A DNA stretch of 64,000 bases from Parafannyhessea umbonata (lineage in GTDB: Bacteria > Actinomycetota > Coriobacteriia > Coriobacteriales > Atopobiaceae), in assembly GCF_012844235.1 (NCBI RefSeq), contig NZ_JABAGR010000004.1, positions 62,001 through 126,000 of the forward strand, given 5' to 3'. The position numbers were made by a program, and so were the translations under genes. The notes beneath the pieces are model-generated. The model did not search any database. It saw only the letters and a list, made by a program, of their open reading frames with translations, and had not been told where the DNA came from. Every line of letters begins with the position of its first letter. Position 1 is the first letter of the stretch. Shown here piece after piece: positions 41,544 to 49,221 of this stretch.

Positions 41544-41999
41544 ATGGCGCTCACTATGTCGGACATGCTCAAGCGCGAGAACGTTCAGATCGTCGACTCT
41601 TGCAAGGATTGGGAGGACTCGGTCCACGTGGCGGTTCAGCCGCTCGTCGACGGTGGCTATGTGAAGCCCGAGTACATCGACGGGATCATCCAGAACGCCA
41701 AGGAGCTTGGTCCCTACTTCGTTCTGGTCCCTGACCTGGCGCTGCTGCACGCCCGCCCCGAGCAGGGCGCGATCAAGAAGCAGCTCGCCGTCACCGTCGT
41801 CCGAAAGGGCGTCGAGTTCAAGAAGGGCGAGCCGTGCCGCGTGCTCGTCACCCTGGCCGCGGAGGACTCTGACTCGCACATCGACGTCATGAGGATTCTG
41901 GCCAGCATGTTCGCGGACCCCGCGAACATCGAGAAGGTCGCTACCGCCGAGACTGCGGACGACGTCTATAGCCTGTTCGTCAATTTCCCCGCTGCATAA
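41544..41999 (+). CDS. PTS sugar transporter subunit IIA
   Basis: A 151-residue IIA of the fructose/mannitol/ascorbate fold (PTS_EIIA_2). ATG 41544 follows GAAGGAGTTCAC; the longer in-frame start at 41472 has no ribosome site. DWEDSVHVAVQPLVDGGYVKPEYIDGII and GPYFVLVPDLALLHARPEQG contain the phosphorylated His (LLHARP). It passes phosphate from HPr to the IIB encoded downstream. First gene of the IIA-IIC-IIB-transketolase operon. Confidence 0.93.
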   Translation: MALTMSDMLKRENVQIVDSCKDWEDSVHVAVQPLVDGGYVKPEYIDGIIQNAKELGPYFVLVPDLALLHARPEQGAIKKQLAVTVVRKGVEFKKGEPCRVLVTLAAEDSDSHIDVMRILASMFADPANIEKVATAETADDVYSLFVNFPAA

Positions 42000-42061
42000 C
42001 GAGGACGGCTGGGAGTTGGTGTAGGGAACTGTAAGTAAGTACGAGTTAAAAAGGGGGAATC

Positions 42062-43492
42062 ATGGCAGTACTTGGGTTTATTGTCAACATTCTGTCTACG
42101 CCGGCAATTCTTGTCGGCCTGCTCGCCCTTCTCGGTCTTGTCCTTCAGGGCAAGCCTGCGGAGGACGTGCTCAAGGGTACCATCAAGACCATCGTTGGCT
42201 TCCTGGTCCTTGGTGCAGGCTCTTCGTTCCTGCAGTCCGATTCGCTGCTGGCCTTTGGCCAGGTCTTCAACTACGCCTTCAACATGCAGGGCGTCGTTCC
42301 CAACAACGAGGCGGTCGTCGCTGACGCACTGAAGAACTTTGGCTCCGACTCCGCCATCGTCATGGCCTGCGGCATGGTGCTCAACATCGTCCTCGCGCGC
42401 TTCTCCCGCATGCCGTACATCTTCCTGACCGGCCACCACACGCTGTACATGGCCTGCATGCTCACCGTCATCCTCGGTGGCGCAGGCGGCCTCACCGGCC
42501 CCGCGCTGTGGCTTGCGGCCGGCAGCATCCTTGGCCTCATCATGGTGCTGTCCCCGGCCTACTGCCAGGTCACCTATCGCAAGGTGACCGGTGGCGACGC
42601 GATCGCGCTTGGTCACTTCGGCGGCATCGGCTACTGGTTCGCGGGCGTGATTGGCAAGCTCTTCGCCAAGGATCCCAACCGCAAGAGCACCGAGGAGATC
42701 AATTTCTCCAAGCGCCTCATCTTCCTGCGTGACACCACCGTCTCCATCGGCATCACCATGTTCTTCCTGTTCCTCATCGTGACCGGCGTTGCCGTCGCCC
42801 GTGGCATCCTCAACGTCGACCCCACGAACGAGGCCTACTCCCACCTCGGCGTCCTCCTGAACTACAACCAGGAGACCACGACGAACTGGATCGTCTGGTG
42901 CATCACCGCCGGCCTGTCCTTCTCTGGTGGCGTCTACATCATCCTGTCCGGCGTCCGCCTGATCATCGGCGAGATCGTCCCCGCCTTCAAGGGCATCGCT
43001 GACAAGCTCGTCCCCGGCGCCAAGCCCGCCCTGGACTGCCCCGTCGCCTTCACCTACGCTCCCAACGCCGTCATCATCGGCTTCCTGTCCTCGTTCGTCG
43101 GCGGTATCGTTGGCCTGCTCATCCTCGTGGGCGTGAACGCCGCGATCCCCGTTGCCCTCATCCTCCCCGGCGTCGTTCCTCACTTCTTCTGCGGCGCCAC
43201 CGCAGGCGTCTTCGGCAACGCCGAGGGTGGCCTGAAGGGCTGCATCGCCGGCGCCTTCGCACACGGCCTGCTCATCACCTTCCTTCCCGCCATCTGCATG
43301 CCCGTCTTCACGAACCTCGGCTACACCGGAACCACCTTCTCCGATGCCGACTTCTCTTGGCTGGGCATCGTGTTCGGCAACCTCGTCCACTTCGCCGGCG
43401 GCGCCGTCCTGGTGGCCATCTGCGTCGTGCTCTACCTGCTGCCGATCATCTACAACTTCGTGGCTCCCAAGAAGGAGGCCAAGGAGGCGTAG
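42062..43492 (+). CDS. PTS IIC, ascorbate (UlaA) family permease
   Basis: A 476-residue polytopic permease with about 11 helices. Segments shared with UlaA are KGTIKTIVGFLVLGAGSS near residue 40, FLTGHHTLYM near 120, IIGEIVPAFKGIADKLVPGA near 305 and YAPNAVIIGFL near 335. ATG 42062 follows AAAAAGGGGGAATC. It carries the sugar, phosphorylated by the IIB protein. L-ascorbate is the classic substrate. The rest of the ascorbate pathway (UlaD/E/F/G) is not here; instead there are transketolase halves and an aldolase, so another pentose- or polyol-like sugar is likely. Confidence 0.9.
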   Translation: MAVLGFIVNILSTPAILVGLLALLGLVLQGKPAEDVLKGTIKTIVGFLVLGAGSSFLQSDSLLAFGQVFNYAFNMQGVVPNNEAVVADALKNFGSDSAIVMACGMVLNIVLARFSRMPYIFLTGHHTLYMACMLTVILGGAGGLTGPALWLAAGSILGLIMVLSPAYCQVTYRKVTGGDAIALGHFGGIGYWFAGVIGKLFAKDPNRKSTEEINFSKRLIFLRDTTVSIGITMFFLFLIVTGVAVARGILNVDPTNEAYSHLGVLLNYNQETTTNWIVWCITAGLSFSGGVYIILSGVRLIIGEIVPAFKGIADKLVPGAKPALDCPVAFTYAPNAVIIGFLSSFVGGIVGLLILVGVNAAIPVALILPGVVPHFFCGATAGVFGNAEGGLKGCIAGAFAHGLLITFLPAICMPVFTNLGYTGTTFSDADFSWLGIVFGNLVHFAGGAVLVAICVVLYLLPIIYNFVAPKKEAKEA

Positions 43493-43537
43493 TCTGCCGA
43501 TGCGCTCGGTAAGGCGTCTCTAGCTCTCGCGAGCTTC

Positions 43538-43571
43538 CGGGGCCGGGGACCTCAGGTCTCCGGCCCCTTCT
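43538..43571 (+). terminator. Intra-operon hairpin between IIC and IIB
   Basis: CCGGGGCCGGGGACC and GGTCTCCGGCCCC form a stem followed by TTCTCACGCTTTT. A second hairpin (CGATGGCG with CGCCATCG, 43590-43618) follows. It may reduce downstream expression or protect the IIA-IIC message. Confidence 0.6.
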
Positions 43572-43701
43572 CACGCTTTTGCGGTGGCTCGATGGCGGCA
43601 GGCGGCAGCCGCTCGCCATCGGGGACACAATGGGTAAGATAGGTTTCAAATCCGTTTCGCTGCCACAGGGGCGGCGAAGGTTCTCAAAAGGAGAATGCAA
43701 G

Positions 43702-43983
43702 ATGGCTATCCACAAGATTCTGTGCTGCTGCGGATCTGGTCTGGGCTCCAGCCTCATTGTCCACATGAACACCGAGGAGGTCGTCAAGAAGCTCGGCCAT
43801 CCCGAGATCGAGGTTGACCACTCCACGATTTCCGACATCCACGAGGGCGCCGCGGACCTGTTCGTCGTTGGCGGCGACCTGGCCGACTTCGTCAACAACG
43901 TTCCCGACGACAAGAAGATCGTCCTCAAGAACATCCTCGACAAGAACGAGCTCGAGGAGAAGCTGAAGGCCCACCTCGGATAG
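43702..43983 (+). CDS. PTS IIB, lactose/galactitol/ascorbate type
   Basis: A 93-residue IIB. The P-loop-like CCCGSGLGSSL at residues 8-18 contains the phosphocysteine (probably the last of three consecutive Cys). It matches UlaB/GatB-like domains in size and fold. ATG 43702 follows AAAAGGAGAATGCAAG. It takes phosphate from IIA and phosphorylates the sugar in the IIC. It is separated from the IIC gene by a 209-base gap with two hairpins. Confidence 0.92.
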   Translation: MAIHKILCCCGSGLGSSLIVHMNTEEVVKKLGHPEIEVDHSTISDIHEGAADLFVVGGDLADFVNNVPDDKKIVLKNILDKNELEEKLKAHLG

Positions 43984-43995
43984 CGGCGCTTTCAA

Positions 43996-44024
43996 GGCCA
44001 GGCACCCAGGGCGCCTGGCCGCTT
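43996..44024 (+). terminator. Hairpin after the IIB gene
   Basis: GGCCAGGC (43996-44003) and GCCTGGCC (44013-44020) form a stem followed by GCTTTG. A weak terminator or processing hairpin inside the operon. Confidence 0.45.
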
Positions 44025-44049
44025 TGTGAGAAGAGCAAAAGGAGTGAAA

Positions 44050-44904
44050 GTGGAAGAAAAGCAGTACAACGACATCAAGCTGCTTGCGGCCAAGGTGCGC
44101 CGCGACGTTGTCGCGATGCTCCAGCACCGCGGCTACGGCCACGTCGGCGGGTCCCTCTCGCTGGTCGAGGCCTACGCGGTCCTCTATGGCAAGCAGATGA
44201 AGTACGATCCCAAGAACCCGAAGTGGGAGGAGCGCGACCGCATCGTCCTGTCGAAGGGCCACGCCGGCCCTGTGGCGTACTCCACCCTCGCCGAGGTCGG
44301 CTTCTTCCCGACCGAGTGGCTGTACACCCTGAACGACGGCGGCACGAGGCTCCCGTCCCACACCGACCGACTGAAGACCCCGGGCATCGACGCGACCACG
44401 GGTTCGCTTGGCCAGGGCACCTCCGAGGCCGTGGGCATCGCGCTTGCGCTCGACAAGAAGGGCTCCGACGTCTACACGTACCTGTTCGTGGGCGACGGCG
44501 AGCTCAACGAGGGCCAGTGCTGGGAGTCCTTCCAGTTTGCCGCGGCGAACAAGCTGCACAACCTCATCGTGTTCATCGATGACAACAAGCGCCAGCTCGA
44601 CGGCTGGACGAAGGACGTCATGAACCCGTTCGACATCGCCGAGAAGATGCGCGCGTTCGGCTTCAACACCCAGAAGGTCGATGGCCAGGACATCGTCGCC
44701 GTGGACGCGGCCATCACCGAGGCGAAGCAGAACAAGAAGTCCGCCAACTGCATCGTCCTCGACACCGTGAAGGGCGCGGGCATCCCGTACTTCGAGAACA
44801 CCGAGTCCAACCACTCCATGAAGTGGAACAACGACGAGATCAACGCCGCGACCGACGAGGCGATCAAGAGGCTCAACGAGGAGATCGAAGGGGGTGAGGC
44901 GTAA
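44050..44904 (+). CDS. Transketolase, N-terminal (TPP-binding) subunit
   Basis: The first half of a split transketolase, 284 residues from GTG 44050 (AAAGGAG upstream; GTG 44044 overlaps that site). It carries RGYGHVGGSLSLVEAYAVLY, SKGHAGPVAY, GSLGQGTSEAVG and the TPP/Mg motif GDGELNEGQCWES...DDN. Its stop overlaps the start of the C-terminal subunit (TAATG), ensuring balanced synthesis. The heterodimer moves two-carbon units between sugar phosphates. Split transketolases often accompany UlaA-family PTS genes. Confidence 0.94.
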   Translation: MEEKQYNDIKLLAAKVRRDVVAMLQHRGYGHVGGSLSLVEAYAVLYGKQMKYDPKNPKWEERDRIVLSKGHAGPVAYSTLAEVGFFPTEWLYTLNDGGTRLPSHTDRLKTPGIDATTGSLGQGTSEAVGIALALDKKGSDVYTYLFVGDGELNEGQCWESFQFAAANKLHNLIVFIDDNKRQLDGWTKDVMNPFDIAEKMRAFGFNTQKVDGQDIVAVDAAITEAKQNKKSANCIVLDTVKGAGIPYFENTESNHSMKWNNDEINAATDEAIKRLNEEIEGGEA

Positions 44905-45863
44905 TGTTCAAGCTCGCAGAGGACTTCGGCGCCGCAGGCACCCCGTATCGCGACGCCTTCAACAACACCCTCATCGATATCATCAAGAACGACGACAGGG
45001 TGTACATGCTCGAGGCCGACCTCGGCGGCGCCTCCGGCACGCTCAAGATCCAGAAGGAGTGTCCCGGCCACTTCGTCGAGATGGGCATCTCCGAGCAGGA
45101 CATGATGGGCACCGCGGCGGGCATGAGCTCCGAGGGCCTGATTCCTTTCGTGCACACCTTCGGCCCGTTCGCGACGCGTCGCGCCTTCGACCAGGTCTAC
45201 CTGTCCGGCGGCTATGCGCACAACACCATCAACATCTGGGGCTCCGACCCCGGCTTCACGGTGGGCGCAAACGGCGGCACCCACACCACCTGGGAGGACA
45301 TGGCACTCATGCGCACCATCCCCGGAGCCGTCGTGTGCGACGCGGCGGACCCCGTCCAGATGGCCTGGATCGTTCGCGAGTTCGCGAAGACCCCCGGCAT
45401 CAACTACGTGCGCGCCGGCCGCAAGGCGTCGTACAAGGTGTACGCGGAGGGCTCGACGTTCGAGCTCGGCAAGGGCAACGTCATCAAGCAGGGCTCCGAC
45501 GTGCTCGTCGTCTCGCAGGGACAGCTGCTGAAGGACGCGATGGAGGCCGCGAAGTCCCTGGACGAGCAGGGCATCTCCACCGAGGTCGTCGACATGTTCT
45601 GCGTGAAGCCGCTCGACGTCGACCTGCTCCTGAGCGAGGCCGCCGGCAAGAGGGCAGTCGTCACGTTCGAGAACCACGGTGTCATTGGCGGCCTGGGCGA
45701 CGCATGCGCGTCCGCGCTTATGGAGGCCGGCGTGTCCGTGCCGTTCAAGCGCCACGGCGTCATCGAGAGCTTCGGCCAGGTTGGTACCATGGACTGGCTG
45801 CAGAAGGAGTTCAAGCTGACCGCAGCCGACCTCGAGCAGACCGTCAAGGCCCTTCTCGCCTAG
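44904..45863 (+). CDS. Transketolase, C-terminal (pyrimidine-binding) subunit
   Basis: The second half, 319 residues. EADLGGASGTL, FVEMGISEQDMMGTAAGMSSEG (catalytic Glu region) and HTFGPFATRRAFDQV form the pyrimidine domain. The C-terminal domain includes VVDMFCVKPLDVDLL and FENHGVIGGLG. It is coupled by one-base overlap with the N-terminal subunit. The last codons (ALLA stop) are part of a CCCTTCTCGCCT motif copy. A terminator at 45911 ends the operon. Confidence 0.94.
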   Translation: MFKLAEDFGAAGTPYRDAFNNTLIDIIKNDDRVYMLEADLGGASGTLKIQKECPGHFVEMGISEQDMMGTAAGMSSEGLIPFVHTFGPFATRRAFDQVYLSGGYAHNTINIWGSDPGFTVGANGGTHTTWEDMALMRTIPGAVVCDAADPVQMAWIVREFAKTPGINYVRAGRKASYKVYAEGSTFELGKGNVIKQGSDVLVVSQGQLLKDAMEAAKSLDEQGISTEVVDMFCVKPLDVDLLLSEAAGKRAVVTFENHGVIGGLGDACASALMEAGVSVPFKRHGVIESFGQVGTMDWLQKEFKLTAADLEQTVKALLA

Positions 45864-45910
45864 GCGGAAGTTGGCACTGCGCCCGCGTGGCGCAAGGCAT
45901 ATGCAAGACA

Positions 45911-45947
45911 AGTCGGGGCGTCGTCCGCTGTGGACGGCGCCCCGACT
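45911..45947 (+). terminator. Terminator of the PTS-transketolase operon
   Basis: AGTCGGGGCG-GTCC pairs with GGAC-CGCCCCGACT around GCTGT, about 48 bases after the stop. There is no T-run. A second hairpin (GCCCGGC-GGA-GCCGGGC, 45954-45970) lies next to the tRNA 3' end and may serve the opposite strand. Confidence 0.6.
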
Positions 45948-45979
45948 CAAGAGCCCGGCGGAGCCGGGCGGTGTGGCAA

Positions 45980-46069
45980 TGGCGGAGGGAGAGGGATTCG
46001 AACCCTCGGTACGGGAACCCGCACGGCGGTTTTCAAGACCGCTGCATTCAACCACTCTGCCATCCCTCC
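45980..46069 (-). tRNA. tRNA-Ser (anticodon UGA)
   Basis: A 90-base gene on the minus strand, with CCA encoded. The acceptor stem is GGAGGGA with TCCCTCC, discriminator G. The D-arm is GGCAGAGTGGTTGAATGC. The anticodon loop CTTGAAA reads UGA (serine). A long variable arm (CCGTGCGGGTTCCCGTACC) marks a class II tRNA, and the T-arm GGGTTCGAATCCC is normal. It is convergent with the transketolase operon. No integrase or att duplication is beside it. Confidence 0.97.
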
Positions 46070-46125
46070 GTGGTCAAGTGGATATATCCTAACGCATAAG
46101 GTTAGAAAACGTAAGCGAGGATGCG

Positions 46126-46686
46126 GTGGTGGACAAGAGGGACGCGACTCCCGCGGCAGAGGCCGCTACCCCGGACGAGGGCTTCATGCGGCTGGCGCTT
46201 GACGAGGCGCGCGCGGCGGCCGCGGAGGACGAGGTGCCCATTGGCGCGGTCGTCGTGTGCGACGGGCGCGTGGTGGCGCGCGCCCACAACCGACGCGAGC
46301 TGGACGAGGACCCCTCCGCGCACGCCGAGTTCAGGGCGATGGTGGATGCGTCGCGCGCACTGGGGCGCTGGCGCCTGACGGGCTGCACCGTGTACGTGAC
46401 GCTGGAGCCGTGCCTCATGTGCGCTGGGCTCATGGTGAACGCGCGCGTGGACCGCTGCGTGTACGGCGCGCCGGACCCAAAGGGCGGCGCGCTGGGGACG
46501 CTTTACGACGTGAGCCACGACGCGCGGCTGAACCACGAGTTCCAGGTGACGCCCGGCGTGCTGCAGGGGGAGTGCGCGTCGGTGCTGCGCGAGTTCTTCC
46601 GCGCGAAGCGCGCCGCCCGCAAGGCCGCCGCGCGCCGTCCGGATGCCGGCGACGCGGGCCACGATGCGTCCGTTGGCGAACAATAG
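46126..46686 (+). CDS. tadA: tRNA-specific adenosine deaminase
   Basis: Converts the wobble adenosine of tRNA-Arg(ACG) to inosine. It has 186 residues from GTG 46126 (adjacent GTG 46129 is equally possible; GCGAGG upstream). Zinc ligands and catalytic residues are in HAEF (H66, E68) and EPCLMC (C96, C99). VPIGAVVVCDGRVVARAHN at residues 37-55 is typical. The C-terminus (residues 155-186) is a basic Arg/Ala/Lys extension. tadA is next to the divergent tRNA-Ser, which is not its substrate. Confidence 0.93.
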   Translation: MVDKRDATPAAEAATPDEGFMRLALDEARAAAAEDEVPIGAVVVCDGRVVARAHNRRELDEDPSAHAEFRAMVDASRALGRWRLTGCTVYVTLEPCLMCAGLMVNARVDRCVYGAPDPKGGALGTLYDVSHDARLNHEFQVTPGVLQGECASVLREFFRAKRAARKAAARRPDAGDAGHDASVGEQ

Positions 46687-46772
46687 GCGCATTCCGCGGT
46701 ACGAGAGGTTTCGTTCTTCTCGGATATCCGCTATCTTTCTTTTATCTTTGTGCGTGCGACGAAGGGGTATGG

Positions 46773-47753
46773 ATGAAAGAGTGGTTCGATGCGCAGGACG
46801 TTCGCGAGGCGCGCGAGAGGATCAGCCCGTGGGCGCGCGTGACGCCACTTGAGCAGTCCATCTACCTTGACTACGCGGACCGCAACTACCAGTTCAAGCT
46901 CGAGAGCCAGCAGCTGGGCAAGAGCTTCAAGATTCGCGGCGCGTTAAACACCATCTCGCAGCTGTCTGACTACGAGAAGCGCCACGGTGTGGGCACGGTC
47001 TCGACGGGAAACCACGGCGTGGCGGTGGCCATCGCGGCCCACGTGCTGGGCATTCCGGACTGCTCCGTGGTGGTGCCGCTGGGCACGCCGCACGCGAAGA
47101 CAGACCGCATCCGGTTCTATGGCGCGCGCTCGATGATGCTAGGCGCGGACTACGACGACGCCCTGACGCTTGGCATCAACTACATCGACCGCGCAGAGAT
47201 GTTCTACGTGGACCCGTTTGAGCACGACACGCGCGTGTATGCGGGCCAGGGGACCATCGGCCTCGAAATCATGGAGCAGAACCCGGACGTCGACACGATC
47301 GTGGTGCCCATTGGCGGCGGCGGGCTGTGCACGGGCATCGCCGTGGCCGCGAAGTCCGTCAACCCCAACGTGCGCATCGTGGGCGTGCAGACGGAGGCCT
47401 GCCCCGCGATGGTGGACTCCATCCGCGACGGCGTGTGTTACAGCCGCTTCCCCACGGAGGGCGACACGGTGTGCGAGGCTATCGTGGGCGGCATCGGCGA
47501 GATCGCCTTCGACATGCTGCCGAGCCTGATCGACGACATCGTGGTGGTGAGCGAGAAGAGCATTCGCTCCGCGTTCAAGTTCATGATCGAGCGTGAGCAG
47601 CTCTCCGTCGAGGCGGGGAGTGCCATGGTGGTGGCCGCGGTGCGCGAGTTTCCGGAGCGCGTGGGCGGCAAGAACGTTGCCCTGGTGATCAGCGGCGGCA
47701 ACCTGGACATCAACATTCTTACGAGCGTGCTTTCGGAGGACTTCGAGGAGTAG
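46773..47753 (+). CDS. Threonine dehydratase, catabolic type (no ACT domain)
   Basis: A 326-residue PLP enzyme that deaminates threonine (or serine) to 2-ketobutyrate. ATG 46773 follows GAAGGGG. GKSFKIRGALNTI carries the Schiff-base lysine (K53), VSTGNHGVAVAIAA the substrate loop and PIGGGGLCTGIA the phosphate loop. The C-terminal ACT-like regulatory domain of biosynthetic IlvA is missing, so it resembles TdcB. A serine racemase or hydroxy-aspartate dehydratase of the same fold is the alternative. The product could feed isoleucine or propionate paths. Confidence 0.87.
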   Translation: MKEWFDAQDVREARERISPWARVTPLEQSIYLDYADRNYQFKLESQQLGKSFKIRGALNTISQLSDYEKRHGVGTVSTGNHGVAVAIAAHVLGIPDCSVVVPLGTPHAKTDRIRFYGARSMMLGADYDDALTLGINYIDRAEMFYVDPFEHDTRVYAGQGTIGLEIMEQNPDVDTIVVPIGGGGLCTGIAVAAKSVNPNVRIVGVQTEACPAMVDSIRDGVCYSRFPTEGDTVCEAIVGGIGEIAFDMLPSLIDDIVVVSEKSIRSAFKFMIEREQLSVEAGSAMVVAAVREFPERVGGKNVALVISGGNLDINILTSVLSEDFEE

Positions 47754-47778
47754 CGCCGCCTAGAATGAGTGGCTCCGC

Positions 47779-49122
47779 CTACACGATCTGGAAGATGAAG
47801 AAGTCGAGGTAGTGGGTCTGCGGCACGCCCCACAGGATGGGGTGGTCCGGCGCCTGCTGGCGCTCCTCAACCTGCTTGAGCTGCACGTTTGCCTGATGGG
47901 CGGCCTCGGCGATCGCCTTGGCCAGAAGGTCGCGCGTCATGAAGTGGCTGCAGCTGCACGTGGCGAGGTAGCCGCCGCGCGGCAGCAGGCGCATGGCCTC
48001 GTAGTTGATCTCCCGGTAGCCGTGGCTTGCGTTGCGCACGGTCGAGCGGCTCTTGGTGAACGCGGGCGGGTCGAGCACGATGAGGTCGAACGGGCCGCCC
48101 TCTTGGCGCAGCGCCTGCCGGTCCTGGCGTAGGCGCGGCAGGTACTCGAGCACATTTGCGCAGGTGAACGCCATGCGCTCGCTGCCGTCGGGCGCAAGCT
48201 CCAGGTTGTTTGCCCGGGCGTTCTGGCGTGCGAGGTCGATGGCGGTCTGGCTCACATCCACGCAGCGCACGAACTGCGCGCCGCCGGCCGCCGCGTTCAG
48301 GCCGAACGGGCCTACGTGGCAGAAGCAGTCGAGCACCCGCCTTCCGGCCGCGATGTTGCGCACGGCGCGACGGTTGTACTTCTGATCAAGGAAGAACCCG
48401 GTCTTCTGGCTGTTCTCGATGTCCAGGTCGAAGAGGATGCCGTTCTCGCGCGCGAGCACGCGGGCGCTGTCCGGTACGGCGAGCCGTGGCACGTCAAGCC
48501 CCTCTGCCACGGCGCCGGGCGCCGCGAAGTCGTAGAAGCCCTTGTGGAGCGGCAGGCCCTCCTTCGTGCGGGCGGGGGAGTCGTTCCTCTCGTAGACGCC
48601 GCGGATGGCGACGCCGTCCGCCTGCAGCACCTGCACCAGCAGCGGGTAGATGGTGGGACGCAAGAGCTGCATGCCCACGGTTCCCACCTGCGACACCAGC
48701 ACGTCCTCGTAGCGGTCAACGATGAGCCCGGGGAACCCGTCCGCCTCGCTAAAGATCACGCGGCAGCAGTTGGTGTCCGGCTCGCAGCCGGGCAGCGCGA
48801 GCGAGCCCATGGCGACCTTGCGGTGCTCCCACGCCCACTCGATCTTGCGCCGCCAGAACGACGCGTCGAAGCGGTCGTTCGCGTTTCTGCTCACCACGCG
48901 CACGCGGATCTTGCTCTGCTGCGAGATGAGTCCGGTTCCCTGGTAGGTGCCGTTCTCCTCAACCACGTCCACCACGTCCCCGTTGGCGACGGCGCGCCCG
49001 TCCGAGGGCGCGGGCTCGACGCGCAGCACTTCTCCCTCAAACACCCAGGGGTGGCCGCCCTTGAGCGAGCGGGCCGCCTTGGCCGTGACGACTACCTGGG
49101 GATACGGGCGAAGCTGCCTCAT
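47779..49122 (-). CDS. rlmI: 23S rRNA m5C methyltransferase, RlmI type
   Basis: A 447-residue SAM-dependent methyltransferase. An N-terminal PUA domain (residues 1-80; SLKGGHPWVFEGEV) and a central EEHEC-like domain precede the Rossmann core. SAM motif VLDCFCHVGPFGLNAA, the catalytic VLDPPAFTKS and TCSCSHF support a cytosine-5 mechanism. E. coli RlmI modifies C1962 of 23S rRNA. It is longer than E. coli RlmI by about 50 residues, mainly in the middle. It is convergent with the threonine dehydratase gene, with 25 bases between stops. Confidence 0.92.
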   Translation of the reverse strand: MRQLRPYPQVVVTAKAARSLKGGHPWVFEGEVLRVEPAPSDGRAVANGDVVDVVEENGTYQGTGLISQQSKIRVRVVSRNANDRFDASFWRRKIEWAWEHRKVAMGSLALPGCEPDTNCCRVIFSEADGFPGLIVDRYEDVLVSQVGTVGMQLLRPTIYPLLVQVLQADGVAIRGVYERNDSPARTKEGLPLHKGFYDFAAPGAVAEGLDVPRLAVPDSARVLARENGILFDLDIENSQKTGFFLDQKYNRRAVRNIAAGRRVLDCFCHVGPFGLNAAAGGAQFVRCVDVSQTAIDLARQNARANNLELAPDGSERMAFTCANVLEYLPRLRQDRQALRQEGGPFDLIVLDPPAFTKSRSTVRNASHGYREINYEAMRLLPRGGYLATCSCSHFMTRDLLAKAIAEAAHQANVQLKQVEERQQAPDHPILWGVPQTHYLDFFIFQIV

Positions 49123-49221
49123 GTGACGGGCCTTCCTGTGGTTGGGTGGCTATGGGGCGCGCCGCCGCGGCGGATGCTGGCTGCGGCGGCGCGACGAGCG
49201 GTGCTGCGGGCGGGGTGCCGC

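Noticed and set aside
45980-46126. tRNA-Ser as an integration site
   Set aside because: No integrase gene, no duplicated tRNA 3' end and no shift in composition nearby.
3791-47773. Identical 13-mer CTAGAATGAGTGG at 3791 and 47761
   Set aside because: One copy overlaps the dnaB start region and the other lies between convergent stops; no shared context, so chance or TAGAAT bias is likelier.
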